Shown here: positions 8,069 through 16,861 of the stretch, one piece after another | How positions within the stretch are numbered: position 1 is the first letter of the stretch | How the letters are laid out: each line of letters begins with the position of its first letter | Assembly: GCF_009193155.1 (NCBI RefSeq) | Contig: NZ_VUKD01000001.1 | Coordinates: forward strand, 930,001 to 994,000 | Source: Georgenia subflava | GTDB taxonomy: Bacteria; Actinomycetota; Actinomycetes; Actinomycetales; Actinomycetaceae | Length of the DNA stretch: 64,000 bases | Direction of reading: 5' to 3' | Position numbers and translations under genes: made by a program | The notes under the pieces: model-generated | Seen by the model: only the letters and a program-made list of their open reading frames with translations | Told to the model about the DNA's origin: nothing | Databases searched by the model: none

Positions 8069-10429
8069 TCAGAGGTTCGCGCGCACCGTCCGGGTGGCGG
8101 CGACCAGGTTCTCCAGGGCCGCCGTCGTCTCCTCGTAGCGCCGGGTCTTCAGCCCGCAGTCAGGGTTGACCCACAGCTGCCGCGCCGGGACGGCGTCCAC
8201 CGCGGCGGTGAGCAGCTCGGTGATCTCCTCGACCGAGGGCACACGCGGGGAGTGGATGTCGTACACCCCCGGTCCGATGCCCCGCTCGAACCCCGAGGAG
8301 TGGATCGCCGGCAGGATCTCCATCTTCGAGCGGGCGGCCTCGATGCTGGTCACGTCCGCGTCCAGGCCGTCGATGGCGCCGATCACCTCACCGAACTCGG
8401 AGTAGCACAGGTGCGTGTGCACCTGGGTCGTCGGCGCCACGCCTGAGGTGGCCAGCCGGAAGGCCCGCACGGACCAGTCCAGGTAGGCGGCGTGGTCCGT
8501 GCGGCGCAGCGGCAGCAGCTCACGCAGGGCCGGCTCGTCCACCTGGACGATGCCGATCCCCGCCGCCTCGAGGTCGGCGAGCTCGTCGCGCAGGGCGAGC
8601 GCCACCTGGTTCGCGGTCTCGGCCAGCGGCTGGTCGTCGCGCACGAAGGACCACGCCAGGATCGTCACCGGCCCGGTGAGCATCCCCTTGACCGGCCGGT
8701 CCGTCAGCGACGCGGCATAGCTCGCCCACGCCACAGTCATCGGCGCCGGCCGGGAGACATCGCCCCACAGGATCGACGGACGCGTGCACCGCGAACCGTA
8801 GGACTGCACCCACCCGTGCTGCGTCACCGCGAACCCGTCGAGCAGCTCCGCGAAGTACTGCACCATGTCGTTGCGCTCGGGCTCACCGTGCACGAGCACG
8901 TCCAGCCCCAGCTCCTCCTGCAGCCGCACCACCTTCTCGATCTCGGCGCGCATGGCGGCCTCGTAGGTGTCCCGGTCGATCTCGTGCTTCCGCAGCGCCG
9001 CCCGGGCCCGGCGCAGCTCGGTGGTCTGCGGGAACGACCCGATCGTCGTCGTCGGGAGGACCGGCAGGTCCAGCACCTCGGCCTGCGCCCCGGCCCGCTC
9101 GCCGTACGCCACCCGGTGGAAGTCGGCGTCCTTCAGGCCGGCCACCCGCGAGCGCACCTCTTCCCGCTCGACGCCCGCATGGGCGGCGCGGGACGCCCGT
9201 GCCTCGGCCGCCTCGCCCAGCTCGCCGGCGACGGGGTCGCGGCCCTCTAGCAGCGCCTGCGCCAGCACCTGCACCTCACCGACCTTCTGGTCGGCGAACG
9301 CCAGCCAGGTGCTCAGCTCGCGTCCGAGGTGCTTCTCCCGCTCGACGTCGTGCGGGACGTGCAGGAGCGAGCACGACGTCGCGACGGCGATCCGCGCGCC
9401 CTCGCCGAGGCCGTCGCGCACCTGCTCGAGCACGCCGAGCGCGCGGTCGAGATCGGTGCGCCACACGTTGTGCCCGTCGACCACGCCCGCGACGACGACC
9501 TTCTCCCGCAGTGCCGCCAGCGCATCGCGGCCGGGGACGGCTCCGCGGACAAGGTCCAGGCCGACGGCCTCGACGTGGCTGCCGGCGAGCACCGGGAGCG
9601 CGTCGCCGAGCGAGCCGTACGGCGCGGCGAGGAAGATCGCCGGCCGGGCCGGGCGGGCGACCGCGCCGGCTAGTGCCTCGAGGCTGCGGGTCAGTGCCGC
9701 CAGCACCCGCTCCCGCGGCACCTCCCACGTGTCCGACACCAGGGCCGGCTCGTCGATCTGCACCCAGGGGGCGCCGGCCTCGCCGAGCCCGTGGAGCAGC
9801 TCGGTGTAGGCCGCCAGGACGTCGTCGAGACGGTCGAGGGGGTGGAAGCCCTCGGGGGCGCCGTCGGCCGGCTTGCTCAGCAGCAGGAAGGTGACGGGCC
9901 CGACGACGACGGGCCGGGTGGTCGCGCCGTCGCCGGCCGCCTCGAGGAACTGGTGCACCACCCGGTCGTCGGCGTAGCGGATCGGGGTGTCCGGGCCGAT
10001 CTCGGGGACGAGGTAGTGGTAGTTCGAGTCGAACCACTTGGTCATCTCGAGCGGGGCCAGGTCACCCTCGCCGCGTGCGAGGGTGAAGTAGCCGGGCAGG
10101 TCGAGCACGCCCCCCTCGGGCACCCGGGAGGCGAACCGCTCGGGGATCGCACCGAGGGTGGTGGCGACGTCGAGCACGTGGTCGTACGCGGAGAAGTCAG
10201 ACGGGATGGCGGCGTCGTCGACGTTGAGGCCGAGCCGGCCGAGGCGCCTGCGGGTGTCGGCGCGCAGGCCGGCGAGGCTGGCCTGCAGGTCGTCCAGCTC
10301 GCTGTGCCCGCCCCAGTACGCCTCGAGGGCGCGCTTGAGCTCGCGGGCGGGCCCGATGCGGGGGTAGCCGAGCACCGTCGCGCCGGGGAAGTACGGAACC
10401 GTGCGGTCGACGGCGGGCGGCTGGGTCAT
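8069..10429 (-). CDS. metE: Cobalamin-independent methionine synthase
   Basis: A 786-residue MetE that transfers the methyl group of 5-methyltetrahydrofolate (triglutamate) to homocysteine to make methionine in the cytosol. The N-terminal half starts with LGYPRIGPARELK. The C-terminal catalytic barrel has the zinc ligands in HTHLCYSEF and the last cysteine in NPDCGLKTRRYEE. Length matches the family (about 750-790). The ATG at 10429 is preceded by GAGGAG; the longer frame upstream overlaps metF and is proline-rich noise. It follows metF by 10 nt, so methyl-donor synthesis and use are co-transcribed. No cobalamin riboswitch is evident, because the only leader is that of metF. Confidence 0.97.
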   Translation of the reverse strand: MTQPPAVDRTVPYFPGATVLGYPRIGPARELKRALEAYWGGHSELDDLQASLAGLRADTRRRLGRLGLNVDDAAIPSDFSAYDHVLDVATTLGAIPERFASRVPEGGVLDLPGYFTLARGEGDLAPLEMTKWFDSNYHYLVPEIGPDTPIRYADDRVVHQFLEAAGDGATTRPVVVGPVTFLLLSKPADGAPEGFHPLDRLDDVLAAYTELLHGLGEAGAPWVQIDEPALVSDTWEVPRERVLAALTRSLEALAGAVARPARPAIFLAAPYGSLGDALPVLAGSHVEAVGLDLVRGAVPGRDALAALREKVVVAGVVDGHNVWRTDLDRALGVLEQVRDGLGEGARIAVATSCSLLHVPHDVEREKHLGRELSTWLAFADQKVGEVQVLAQALLEGRDPVAGELGEAAEARASRAAHAGVEREEVRSRVAGLKDADFHRVAYGERAGAQAEVLDLPVLPTTTIGSFPQTTELRRARAALRKHEIDRDTYEAAMRAEIEKVVRLQEELGLDVLVHGEPERNDMVQYFAELLDGFAVTQHGWVQSYGSRCTRPSILWGDVSRPAPMTVAWASYAASLTDRPVKGMLTGPVTILAWSFVRDDQPLAETANQVALALRDELADLEAAGIGIVQVDEPALRELLPLRRTDHAAYLDWSVRAFRLATSGVAPTTQVHTHLCYSEFGEVIGAIDGLDADVTSIEAARSKMEILPAIHSSGFERGIGPGVYDIHSPRVPSVEEITELLTAAVDAVPARQLWVNPDCGLKTRRYEETTAALENLVAATRTVRANL

Positions 10430-10439
10430 GGTGGGCTCC

Positions 10440-11477
10440 TCAGTGGGTGCGCGCGTCGGAGGCGGCGCGGGCGGCGTCGTAGCGGGCGGCGTGGGTGACC
10501 GGCCGGGTGGCGGCACCGTCGACGATGGCGGGGTTGCGGATCCCGCGGGCGCGCAGGTGGTCGAGCACGTCCAGCGCCGGGCGGTCGTGGTTGAACGTGT
10601 ACAGGTGCAGGCCGGGGGCGCCGACGGCGAGCACCCGGTCGATCAGCGCCAGGGTCGCGTCGATGCCACGCCGCAGCCGCTCGGCCTCGTCGTCGACGGC
10701 GAGCAGCGCGTCGATGGTGGTGGGCACCGGCACCCCGGTCAGGTCCGACAGCCTGTGCAGCCGGCCCCGGTCGGTCAGCGGGATGATGCCCGGCAGGATC
10801 GGGATGTGGACCCCGACGGCGCGGGCGTCGGTGACGAGCGAGGCGTAGGCCTCGGCGTCGAAGAAGACCTGGGTGATGGCGAAGTCGGCGCCGGCGTCCT
10901 GCTTCTCCCGCAGTGCCGCGAGCTCGGCCTCGCGCGTGTGGCTGCGGCCGGCGGGGTAGGCGGCGACGGCGACCGACACGACGTCGGCGGGCGAGACGCC
11001 CAGCTCCTGGGCGACGACGGACGGCGGCTCCGACGTCGCCTCCCGTCCGCCGTCGGGGCTCGCCGCGCCGAGGCGCTCGGTCTCGACGTCGCGGATCAGG
11101 GCGACGAGCTCGCTGGAGCGGGACAGGCCACCCTCGGGCGGCGCCCAGTCGCGTTGCCCGGCCGGCGGGTCGCCGCGCAGGGCGAGGAAGTCGCGCACGC
11201 CGTGGTCCAGCAGGGTGCGGACGTGGTCGGCGAGCTCCTCGCGGGTGGCGCCGACGCACGTCAGGTGGGCGATGGGCGGCACGGCGGTCTCGGCGAGCAC
11301 GCGACGCACCAGCTCGGCCGAGGCGCTCCGGGAGGACCCGGAGGCGCCGTAGGTGACCGAGAAGAAGTCGGGCCCGGCCTCGGCCATGCGCAGCACCCGC
11401 TGCCAGATCGTCTCGTCGAGCTCGGGCCGCCGCGGCGGGAAGAGCTCGAAGGAGACGGTCGGGTGTGTGGTGGGCAC
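10440..11477 (-). CDS. metF: 5,10-methylenetetrahydrofolate reductase
   Basis: Reduces 5,10-methylene-THF to 5-methyl-THF with FAD and NAD(P)H, supplying the methyl donor for MetE encoded 10 nt downstream. The N-terminus has SFELFPPRRPELDE, followed by the barrel motifs FFSVTYGASG, LRGDPP, FAITQVFFD and PGIIPLT. I place the start at GTG 11477 because a TAGCCT -10-like box (11485-11490) lies 7 nt upstream, giving a 345-residue leaderless product; ATG 11501 would add eight residues. Residues about 150-170 hold a short non-conserved insertion rich in Gly, Ser and Glu. Confidence 0.95.
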   Translation of the reverse strand: MPTTHPTVSFELFPPRRPELDETIWQRVLRMAEAGPDFFSVTYGASGSSRSASAELVRRVLAETAVPPIAHLTCVGATREELADHVRTLLDHGVRDFLALRGDPPAGQRDWAPPEGGLSRSSELVALIRDVETERLGAASPDGGREATSEPPSVVAQELGVSPADVVSVAVAAYPAGRSHTREAELAALREKQDAGADFAITQVFFDAEAYASLVTDARAVGVHIPILPGIIPLTDRGRLHRLSDLTGVPVPTTIDALLAVDDEAERLRRGIDATLALIDRVLAVGAPGLHLYTFNHDRPALDVLDHLRARGIRNPAIVDGAATRPVTHAARYDAARAASDARTH

Positions 11478-11661
11478 ACTCAAGAGGCTAGACGTGGACA
11501 TGGTGCAGATCACACTCCACCTGGCGTGAGCACCGCACACCGGATGTCGGCGGCGGCTGCGGCGTCGTGGAGCCAGGACTCTCGGCCGCTCGAGGATGGA
11601 CGGCTCGATCCTGGCGGGAGAGCGGCCGGCCCGTCGGGCGGAGCGGGGCGTTCCCAGCGCG

Positions 11662-11687
11662 TGAGACGCAGCGGTGCCGTCGTCTCA
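11662..11687. terminator. Inverted repeat after map, possible terminator
   Basis: A 7-12-7 inverted repeat (arms TGAGACG and CGTCTCA) lies about 45 nt past the map stop and 185 nt before metF on the same strand. It has no U-tract, so it may be a factor-dependent terminator or a metF operator. The rest of the 254-bp map-metF gap shows nothing recognisable. Confidence 0.35.
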
Positions 11688-11730
11688 GAGCGGCGCCGTC
11701 GTCGGACGGTCGCGAGCGACGAAGCGTCGA

Positions 11731-12498
11731 CTACGACCGGGCCGTCAGGACCACCGGGCCGTCCTCGGTGATCGCGACGGTGTGCTCGCTGTGCGCGCCG
11801 CGCGAGCCGTCCGAGCTGCGCAGGGTCCACCCGTCGTCGTCGGTGTAGATCTCGTCGGTGCCGATGAGGAACCACGGCTCGATGGCGATGACGAGGCCGG
11901 GGCGCAGCGGCCAGCCGCGGCCGGCGCGCCCGTCGTTGGGCACGTGCGGCTCGCCGTGCATCGTCCGGCCGACCCCGTGGCCACCGAAGTCGGTGTTGAC
12001 CCGGTACCCGTAGGAGGCGGCGACCTCGCCGACGGCGGCGGAGATGTCGCCGATCTTCTTGCCGACGACAGCGGTATCGACCGCGGCGGCGAGGGCCGTC
12101 TCGGTCGCCTCGATGACCCGCAGGTCCTCCTCGCGCGGTGTGCCGACGACGACGCTCAGGGCGGAGTCGGAGACCCAGCCGTCGACGCTGGCGGCGAAGT
12201 CGACGGACAGCAGGTCACCGTCGCGGAGCGAGTAGTCGTGGGGCAGGCCGTGGAGGACCGCGTCGTTGACCGACGTGCACAGCGTGTGCCCGAACGGGCT
12301 CGCCCCGAAGGAGGGGTGGTAGTCGATGTAGCAAGACTCCGCCCCGGCCTCGCGGATCATCCGGTGCGCGAGGGCGTCGAGGTCGAGGAGGTTGACCCCG
12401 ACGTCGGCCGCCGCGCGGAGCGCCTGGAGCACCTCGGCGACGAACTGTCCGGCGGGCCGCATGGCCTCGATCTCGGCGGGGGTCTTGAGTTCGATCAC
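11731..12498 (-). CDS. map: Methionine aminopeptidase, type I
   Basis: A 255-residue metalloprotease that removes the initiator Met from nascent proteins. The metal ligands are visible in order: D in LLSVDFAA, D in WVSDSAL, H in GGHGVGRTMH, E in IAIEPWF and E in GAHSEHTVA. Length is typical of type Ia enzymes. The GTG at 12498 is preceded directly by TGGAGGC and by a TACCCT -10-like box; the longer frame is an upstream artefact. It is divergent from the small PLDc_N gene and lies upstream of metF-metE on the same strand, but 254 bp away with a hairpin between. Confidence 0.95.
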   Translation of the reverse strand: MIELKTPAEIEAMRPAGQFVAEVLQALRAAADVGVNLLDLDALAHRMIREAGAESCYIDYHPSFGASPFGHTLCTSVNDAVLHGLPHDYSLRDGDLLSVDFAASVDGWVSDSALSVVVGTPREEDLRVIEATETALAAAVDTAVVGKKIGDISAAVGEVAASYGYRVNTDFGGHGVGRTMHGEPHVPNDGRAGRGWPLRPGLVIAIEPWFLIGTDEIYTDDDGWTLRSSDGSRGAHSEHTVAITEDGPVVLTARS

Positions 12499-12607
12499 GC
12501 CTCCAGGGTATGACGACGCGCGCGCACCGCCCGCCCGGCTGGGGCGAAGGACCCTGGCGGTCGAGCGGCCGGGGGGTGATGCTGTACCCACGAGCGAGGG
12601 AGGTCAT

Positions 12608-12850
12608 GTGGCCGCGAAGAAGAGGTCCTGGAGCGACCTGAGCACGGGGCAGAAGGCGGTCGTGGTGGTGATCGGGTCGGCGCAGCTGGGGTTCGCTGTG
12701 TCCGCGTGGGCGGACCTCGCGACCCGGCCCGCCGAGCAGGTCGAGGGGTCGAAGCTGAAGTGGGCGGCCGTGATCGCCATCGACTTCGTCGGTCCCGTCC
12801 TGTACTTCACGAGGGGACGGCGGCACCTCCCGGGGCGCCGACGGCGGTAG
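12608..12850 (+). CDS. Small PLDc_N-domain membrane protein
   Basis: An 80-residue protein with two hydrophobic segments (about residues 16-34 and 51-67) and a basic tail. The W-x-D-L spacing, a SKLKW segment and GPVLYFTRGRR at the end match the phospholipase-D-nuclease N-terminal (PLDc_N) family of small membrane proteins, for which no enzymatic activity is known. The GTG start is supported by GGGAGG 5 nt upstream. The stop codon lies inside the first copy of a short direct repeat. Confidence 0.75.
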   Translation: MAAKKRSWSDLSTGQKAVVVVIGSAQLGFAVSAWADLATRPAEQVEGSKLKWAAVIAIDFVGPVLYFTRGRRHLPGRRRR

Positions 12851-12929
12851 CCCCCGCGCGCGCTCGGCCCGGTCACCGACCAGCCCCCTGCTCGCGGGGC
12901 GCCGACGGCGGTAGCCTTCGCGCGCTCGG
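12832..12929 (+). repeat. 64-bp-spaced direct repeat covering a gene end
   Basis: About 34 bp beginning GGGGCGCCGACGGCGGTAGC occurs at 12832 and again at 12896, with two short differences. The first copy encodes the last residues and TAG stop of the PLDc_N protein; the second is intergenic. This looks like a local tandem duplication of the 3' end of the gene. Confidence 0.75.
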
Positions 12930-13005
12930 GCAGGCTGCGGACCGACCGCCGCCCGTGCGCGGCCGACGCCCGGACCGTCCCGGCGTGCGGCCCTACAGTG
13001 ACGCC

Positions 13006-13602
13006 ATGCCCACCGCGCCGCGCGGCCGGGGCCGCCGGCCGGGCGGGCCCGACACCCGCACCGAGATCCTCGACGCCGCGCGCACCGAGTTCGCCGAGCG
13101 CTCCTACGCCGGCACCACCGTGCGTGCGGTTGCCGCACGCGCCGGGGTCGACCCCGCGCTCGTCCACCACTACTTCGGCACCAAGCGCGACCTCTTCGTG
13201 GCGTCGCTGGAGCTCCGGCTCGACCCGGCCGAGGTGGTCGAGAACCTCGAAGCCGTACCGGTGGAGCAGCGTGGCACCGTGCTCGTGCGGACGTTCTTCT
13301 CCGTCTGGGACGACGCCGCACGACGGGCGCCGTTCGTCGCGCTCATCCGTTCCGCCACCTCCGACCCGCAGGCCGCGCGGATGCTGCGCCAGTTCATCGA
13401 GCAGGTCATGCTGCCCGCCGTCCGGCCGCTCGTCCCGCCCGGACCGGACGTCGACCTGCGCCTGCAGCTCGCCGTCTCCCACCTCATCGGCGCCGCGCTG
13501 CTGCGCAACGTCGTCGGTGCGCAGCCGCTCGCCTCGGCCGGCGTCGACGAGGTGACCGCATATCTCTCGCCCACCGTCCAGGGCTACCTCACCCCCCGAT
13601 GA
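13006..13602 (+). CDS. TetR-family transcriptional regulator
   Basis: A 198-residue regulator: an N-terminal HTH (residues about 17-63, with TEILDAARTEFAERSYAGTT and ending HHYFGTKRDLF) and an alpha-helical ligand domain of the TetR_C type. TetR proteins usually repress efflux genes and release DNA on binding a small molecule. The next genes, 198 bp away on the same strand, form an ABC-2 exporter with an inverted repeat over its promoter, so they are plausible targets. The ATG follows a TACAGT -10-like box (12994-12999) by 6 nt, so it is probably leaderless. Confidence 0.88.
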   Translation: MPTAPRGRGRRPGGPDTRTEILDAARTEFAERSYAGTTVRAVAARAGVDPALVHHYFGTKRDLFVASLELRLDPAEVVENLEAVPVEQRGTVLVRTFFSVWDDAARRAPFVALIRSATSDPQAARMLRQFIEQVMLPAVRPLVPPGPDVDLRLQLAVSHLIGAALLRNVVGAQPLASAGVDEVTAYLSPTVQGYLTPR

Positions 13603-13763
13603 CGCGTACCCGACGCCTCAGGCTCCTGCCGCCAGCCTGCTGAGAGCGGCCGGTGTGCTTGCGTGGCGCCGAGCTGTCGCGCACGGCTTGTCCCCGGCCC
13701 CCCCGACTCCGAGAGTGAATCGCAGTGAAGGGCGCACCCGCCAGGGGCAGGACGACTGATTCG

Positions 13764-13810
13764 TTGACGCGGTGCACCTTCCGCGCGCATAATTCACGAC
13801 ATGATGAATT
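13764..13810 (+). promoter_or_regulatory. Promoter and candidate operator of ABC exporter operon
   Basis: -35 TTGACG (13764-13769), 18-bp spacer and -10 CATAAT (13788-13793) place the transcription start at or next to the ATG at 13801. A 6-8-6 inverted repeat (13791-13810; arms AATTCA and TGAATT) covers the -10 box and start codon. A repressor such as the neighbouring TetR protein could bind here. The rest of the 198-bp gap has no recognisable element. Confidence 0.6.
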
Positions 13811-14553
13811 CGGCGGTCGTGGTGCGGGACCTGCGGGTCGTCCGTGGGTCCACGACGGCGCTGGACGACGTCACACTCACCGTCCCGGCCGGCCGGGTCA
13901 CCGGGCTGCTGGGACCGTCCGGCTCCGGCAAGACCACGCTGATGCGCGCGATCCTCGGCGTGCAGGTGGTGACCGGTGGGTCCGTCACGGTGCTCGGCGA
14001 GGACGCCGGAAGCCGCGGCCTGCGCCGTCGCATCGGGTACGTCACCCAGGCGCCCAGCGTCTACGAGGACCTGACGGTGGCGGAGAACCTGCGCTACTTC
14101 GCCCGCGTGCTCGGCGTGAACGGGCGCGGCGGCCGGCACGGCGGCGGTCGCGGTGTCGACGAGGTGGTCACGACGGTCGGGCTCCGCGGACAGCGTGACC
14201 AGCTCGTCGGGTCCCTCTCCGGCGGTCAGCTCTCCCGGGTGTCCCTCGCCGCGGCCCTGCTCGGCAGCCCCGAGCTGCTCGTCCTCGACGAGCCGACCGT
14301 GGGGCTCGACCCGGTGCTGCGGGAGGCGCTGTGGTCGACCTTCCGCGAGCTGGCGGCCGCTGGCACCACCCTGCTCGTCTCCTCGCACGTGATGGACGAG
14401 GCCAACCGCTGCGACGGCCTCGTCCTGCTGCGCGACGGCCGGGTGCTCACGCAGACCACCCCGGACGAGCTGCTCGGGCGGACCGGCGCCCCCACCGCGG
14501 AGGCGGCGTTCCTCGCCCTGGTCGCCGACGCCGGGACCGAGGACGACCGATGA
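13801..14553 (+). CDS. ABC-2 exporter, ATP-binding protein
   Basis: A 250-residue ATPase with Walker A GPSGSGKTT (38-46), Q-loop VTQAP, signature LSGGQ (139-143), Walker B LLVLDEP (159-165) and the switch SSH. The domain type (DrrA/CcmA-like) powers exporters of drugs, lipids or natural products. The permease gene starts within its stop codon (ATGA), so the two proteins are made together. Substrate unknown. An upstream TetR gene may control it. Confidence 0.92.
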   Translation: MMNSAVVVRDLRVVRGSTTALDDVTLTVPAGRVTGLLGPSGSGKTTLMRAILGVQVVTGGSVTVLGEDAGSRGLRRRIGYVTQAPSVYEDLTVAENLRYFARVLGVNGRGGRHGGGRGVDEVVTTVGLRGQRDQLVGSLSGGQLSRVSLAAALLGSPELLVLDEPTVGLDPVLREALWSTFRELAAAGTTLLVSSHVMDEANRCDGLVLLRDGRVLTQTTPDELLGRTGAPTAEAAFLALVADAGTEDDR

Positions 14554-15263
14554 TCGCCACCGCCCTGCGCGTCCTGGCCCAGCTGCGGCACGACCCCCGG
14601 ACCATCGCGATGATCGTCGTGGTCCCCGGCGTGCTGCTGACCCTGCTGTGGTGGATCTACGACGGCGGCCCGATCTTCCAGCGGATCGGCCCGGCGCTGC
14701 TGGCGCTCTTCCCGGTCATCATCATGTTCCTGATCACCTCGATCACCACGCTGCGCGAGCGCCGCTCGGGAACGCTCGAGCGGCTGCTCACCCTGCCGCT
14801 GGGCAAGGTCTCGTTCATCCTCGGCTACGCGCTCGCGTTCGGTGCGGTGGCGGTCGTGCAGGCGCTGGTCACCTCCGCGCTCATGCTCGGACCGCTCGGG
14901 CTGGAGCCGGCCGGGCCGTGGCAGCTGCTCATCCTGGTGGCGCTGCTGGACTCGCTCCTCGGCGTCGCGCTCGGGCTGTTCGTCTCGGCCTTCGCGCACA
15001 CCGAGTTCCAGGCGGTGCAGTTCATGCCGGCGGTCGTGCTGCCGCAGTTCCTGCTGTGCGGGCTGCTGGTGCCGCGCGACGAGATGCCCCGCGCCCTGGA
15101 GTACGTCTCGAACGTCCTGCCGCTGTCCTACGCGGTCGACGCGATGACCGCAGTGTCCACCGAGTCCTCGCCGGACCTCACGCTCGAGCTCACCGTGCTC
15201 GTCGCCTTCATCGTGGGGGTACTGCTGCTCGGCGCCGCGACGCTTCGCCGCCGCACGCCGTAA
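14550..15263 (+). CDS. ABC-2 exporter, permease
   Basis: A 237-residue inner-membrane protein with six hydrophobic segments and the ABC-2 pattern: RERRSGTLERLLTLPL after TM2, and a PLSYAVDAMTAV stretch before the last segment. Its ATG overlaps the ATPase stop. With the ATPase it should form a half-size exporter that dimerises. Substrate unknown. Confidence 0.9.
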   Translation: MIATALRVLAQLRHDPRTIAMIVVVPGVLLTLLWWIYDGGPIFQRIGPALLALFPVIIMFLITSITTLRERRSGTLERLLTLPLGKVSFILGYALAFGAVAVVQALVTSALMLGPLGLEPAGPWQLLILVALLDSLLGVALGLFVSAFAHTEFQAVQFMPAVVLPQFLLCGLLVPRDEMPRALEYVSNVLPLSYAVDAMTAVSTESSPDLTLELTVLVAFIVGVLLLGAATLRRRTP

Positions 15264-15353
15264 CCGCCGCGCCGCGCCGCTCACGGTCTCGGCAGTCGTG
15301 CCGTGTCGTGTAAGGGCTGCCGGCGAGCCCGCCCGCCGTCCTGCACGGGGCGC

Positions 15354-15385
15354 GTGTCGCGACACCGCGGGACCTGGCCGATACT
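15354..15385 (+). promoter_or_regulatory. Palindrome at promoter of PepSY lipoprotein gene
   Basis: A perfect 12-bp palindrome GTGTCGCGACAC (15354-15365) lies at the expected -35 position of a GATACT -10-like box (15380-15385). The transcription start would be about 28 nt before the ATG. A bound protein could block or help polymerase. The regulator is not identified. Confidence 0.45.
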
Positions 15386-15419
15386 GAGGACCTGTCCAGC
15401 AGTGGAGAGGGGCGTCGTG

Positions 15420-16022
15420 ATGCTCACCCAGACCGTGACCCGCAGGATCGCGACCTGGAGCGGCGTCGCCGCCCTGTCGCTGACGCTGGCCGCGTGCGGC
15501 GGGACGGACGAGGACGACCCGTCTGTCCCCGGTGCGAACGCGCCCGGCGGGACGACGGAGACACCCACCGGGGCCGAGAGCCCGACGGCAGGGTCGGACG
15601 CCGCGCCCGGCGGCGAGCTCACCGCGGAGAACGCCGTCGCGGCGATCGCGACCGTCGAGTCCGACGGCGGCGTCGTCCACGACCTCGACCGCTCGGACGA
15701 CGAGAGCGCCTGGGAGCTGGAGGTGGTGCGCGACGGCGTCGAGCACGACGTCACGGTCTCGCCCGACGGTGCGAGCGTGCTGGACGAGATCGACACCGGC
15801 GAGGTGGATGCAGACGACCTCGCCGAGCACGACGCCGCCGGCATCACGATCACCGAGGCCATCGAGGCGGCCGCGGCCGAGCGCACCGAGCCGCTCGAGG
15901 GCGCCTCCTTGGACGAGGACGACGGCACGCTGGTGTGGACCGTGGAGTTCGACGGCGGCGACGACGACGTCGAGGTCCACGTCGACGCCGCCGACGGAAC
16001 GGTCCTCGGCACGGAGACCTGA
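15420..16022 (+). CDS. PepSY-domain lipoprotein
   Basis: A 200-residue exported protein: basic N-terminus, hydrophobic segment, lipobox LTLAACGG with Cys26 as lipid site, then a Pro/Thr/Glu-rich linker and two PepSY-like modules (about residues 68-128 and 138-200). Each module has an alpha-beta pattern and a V-x-V-DAADGTVL-type end. PepSY domains occur in protease inhibitors and in membrane sensor proteins; no partner gene lies nearby. The mature protein is strongly acidic. GTG at 15417 directly before the ATG is an equal start candidate; GGAGAGG lies upstream of both. Confidence 0.8.
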   Translation: MLTQTVTRRIATWSGVAALSLTLAACGGTDEDDPSVPGANAPGGTTETPTGAESPTAGSDAAPGGELTAENAVAAIATVESDGGVVHDLDRSDDESAWELEVVRDGVEHDVTVSPDGASVLDEIDTGEVDADDLAEHDAAGITITEAIEAAAAERTEPLEGASLDEDDGTLVWTVEFDGGDDDVEVHVDAADGTVLGTET

Positions 16023-16148
16023 GCGGAGCACGGGTGACCGGTCACCGGGGCCGAGACCGGGCGCCGGCGCGACTGCGCGCGGGCCTGACTCCACCGCCTG
16101 CGTCAGCGACCGCGAACCGGGCTTGGCACCGCGCGTAGGCTGTGCGCC

Positions 16149-16715
16149 ATGTCGACCCGAAGCCATGAGCAGCAGATCGGCGACGAGCGGCTCCGCGAGG
16201 CCACCGGCCGGTCCCGCGTCGAGTGGTACGCGCTGCTGGACGAGGCCGGCGCGCGCGAGTGGGACCACACCCGGATCGCGCGCTGGCTCGGCGGCGAGCA
16301 CGACGTCGACGGCTGGTGGGCGCAGGGCGTCACGGTCGGCTACGAGCAGTCCCGCGGGCTGCGCGAGCCCGGCCAGCGCCCGGACGGCACCTTCGAGGTG
16401 AGCGCCACCAAGACGATCTACGGCGCGGTCGCCGACATCTGGCCCTACCTGGCCGACGACGAGCTGCGCCGGGACTGGCTGGACGTCGACTGGAAGCTGG
16501 TGGGCACCACCGAGCCCAAGACCGTGCGTCTGGTCGCCGACGACGACTCCCGGGTGCTGCTCTCGCTCGACCCTCTCGCCCCCGGCAAGGACGGACGCAC
16601 CAAGGCCCGTGTGGGGGCGGCCCACTCCCGGCTGCCCGGCGCCGACGCCGTCGGGGAGACCAAGAAGTTCTGGCGCGACGCCCTCGCGAAGCTCGCCGCG
16701 CTCCTCAACCCCTGA
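16149..16715 (+). CDS. DUF4287 protein with SRPBCC-like C-terminus
   Basis: A 188-residue protein. Residues about 20-75 (GRSRVEWYALLDEAGA through WWAQGVTVGYEQSRG) match the DUF4287 family of short helical domains. The remainder (VSATKTIYGAVADIWPYLADD and following) looks like a steroidogenic-acute-regulatory-like (SRPBCC/AHSA1) fold. Function unknown; small hydrophobic ligand binding is possible. The ATG follows TAGGCT (16136-16141) by 7 nt, so the mRNA is probably leaderless. Confidence 0.7.
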   Translation: MSTRSHEQQIGDERLREATGRSRVEWYALLDEAGAREWDHTRIARWLGGEHDVDGWWAQGVTVGYEQSRGLREPGQRPDGTFEVSATKTIYGAVADIWPYLADDELRRDWLDVDWKLVGTTEPKTVRLVADDDSRVLLSLDPLAPGKDGRTKARVGAAHSRLPGADAVGETKKFWRDALAKLAALLNP

Positions 16716-16861
16716 CCGCCGTTCCGCCCGCCCCCGACGCCGAGTGACACAAAGCGCGCCACGCCGCGCGCCGGGCGGCGGGTCCACCGGAAGCCCGACC
16801 GGATCACGAGACGCACCGGCCGTCCCTGACGGTTCTTGTACGAAACCTTTACCGTGGAGGC

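Noticed and set aside
11478-11730. Cobalamin or SAM riboswitch upstream of metF-metE
   Set aside because: The predicted transcript is leaderless and the gap shows only one simple inverted repeat, without riboswitch core motifs.
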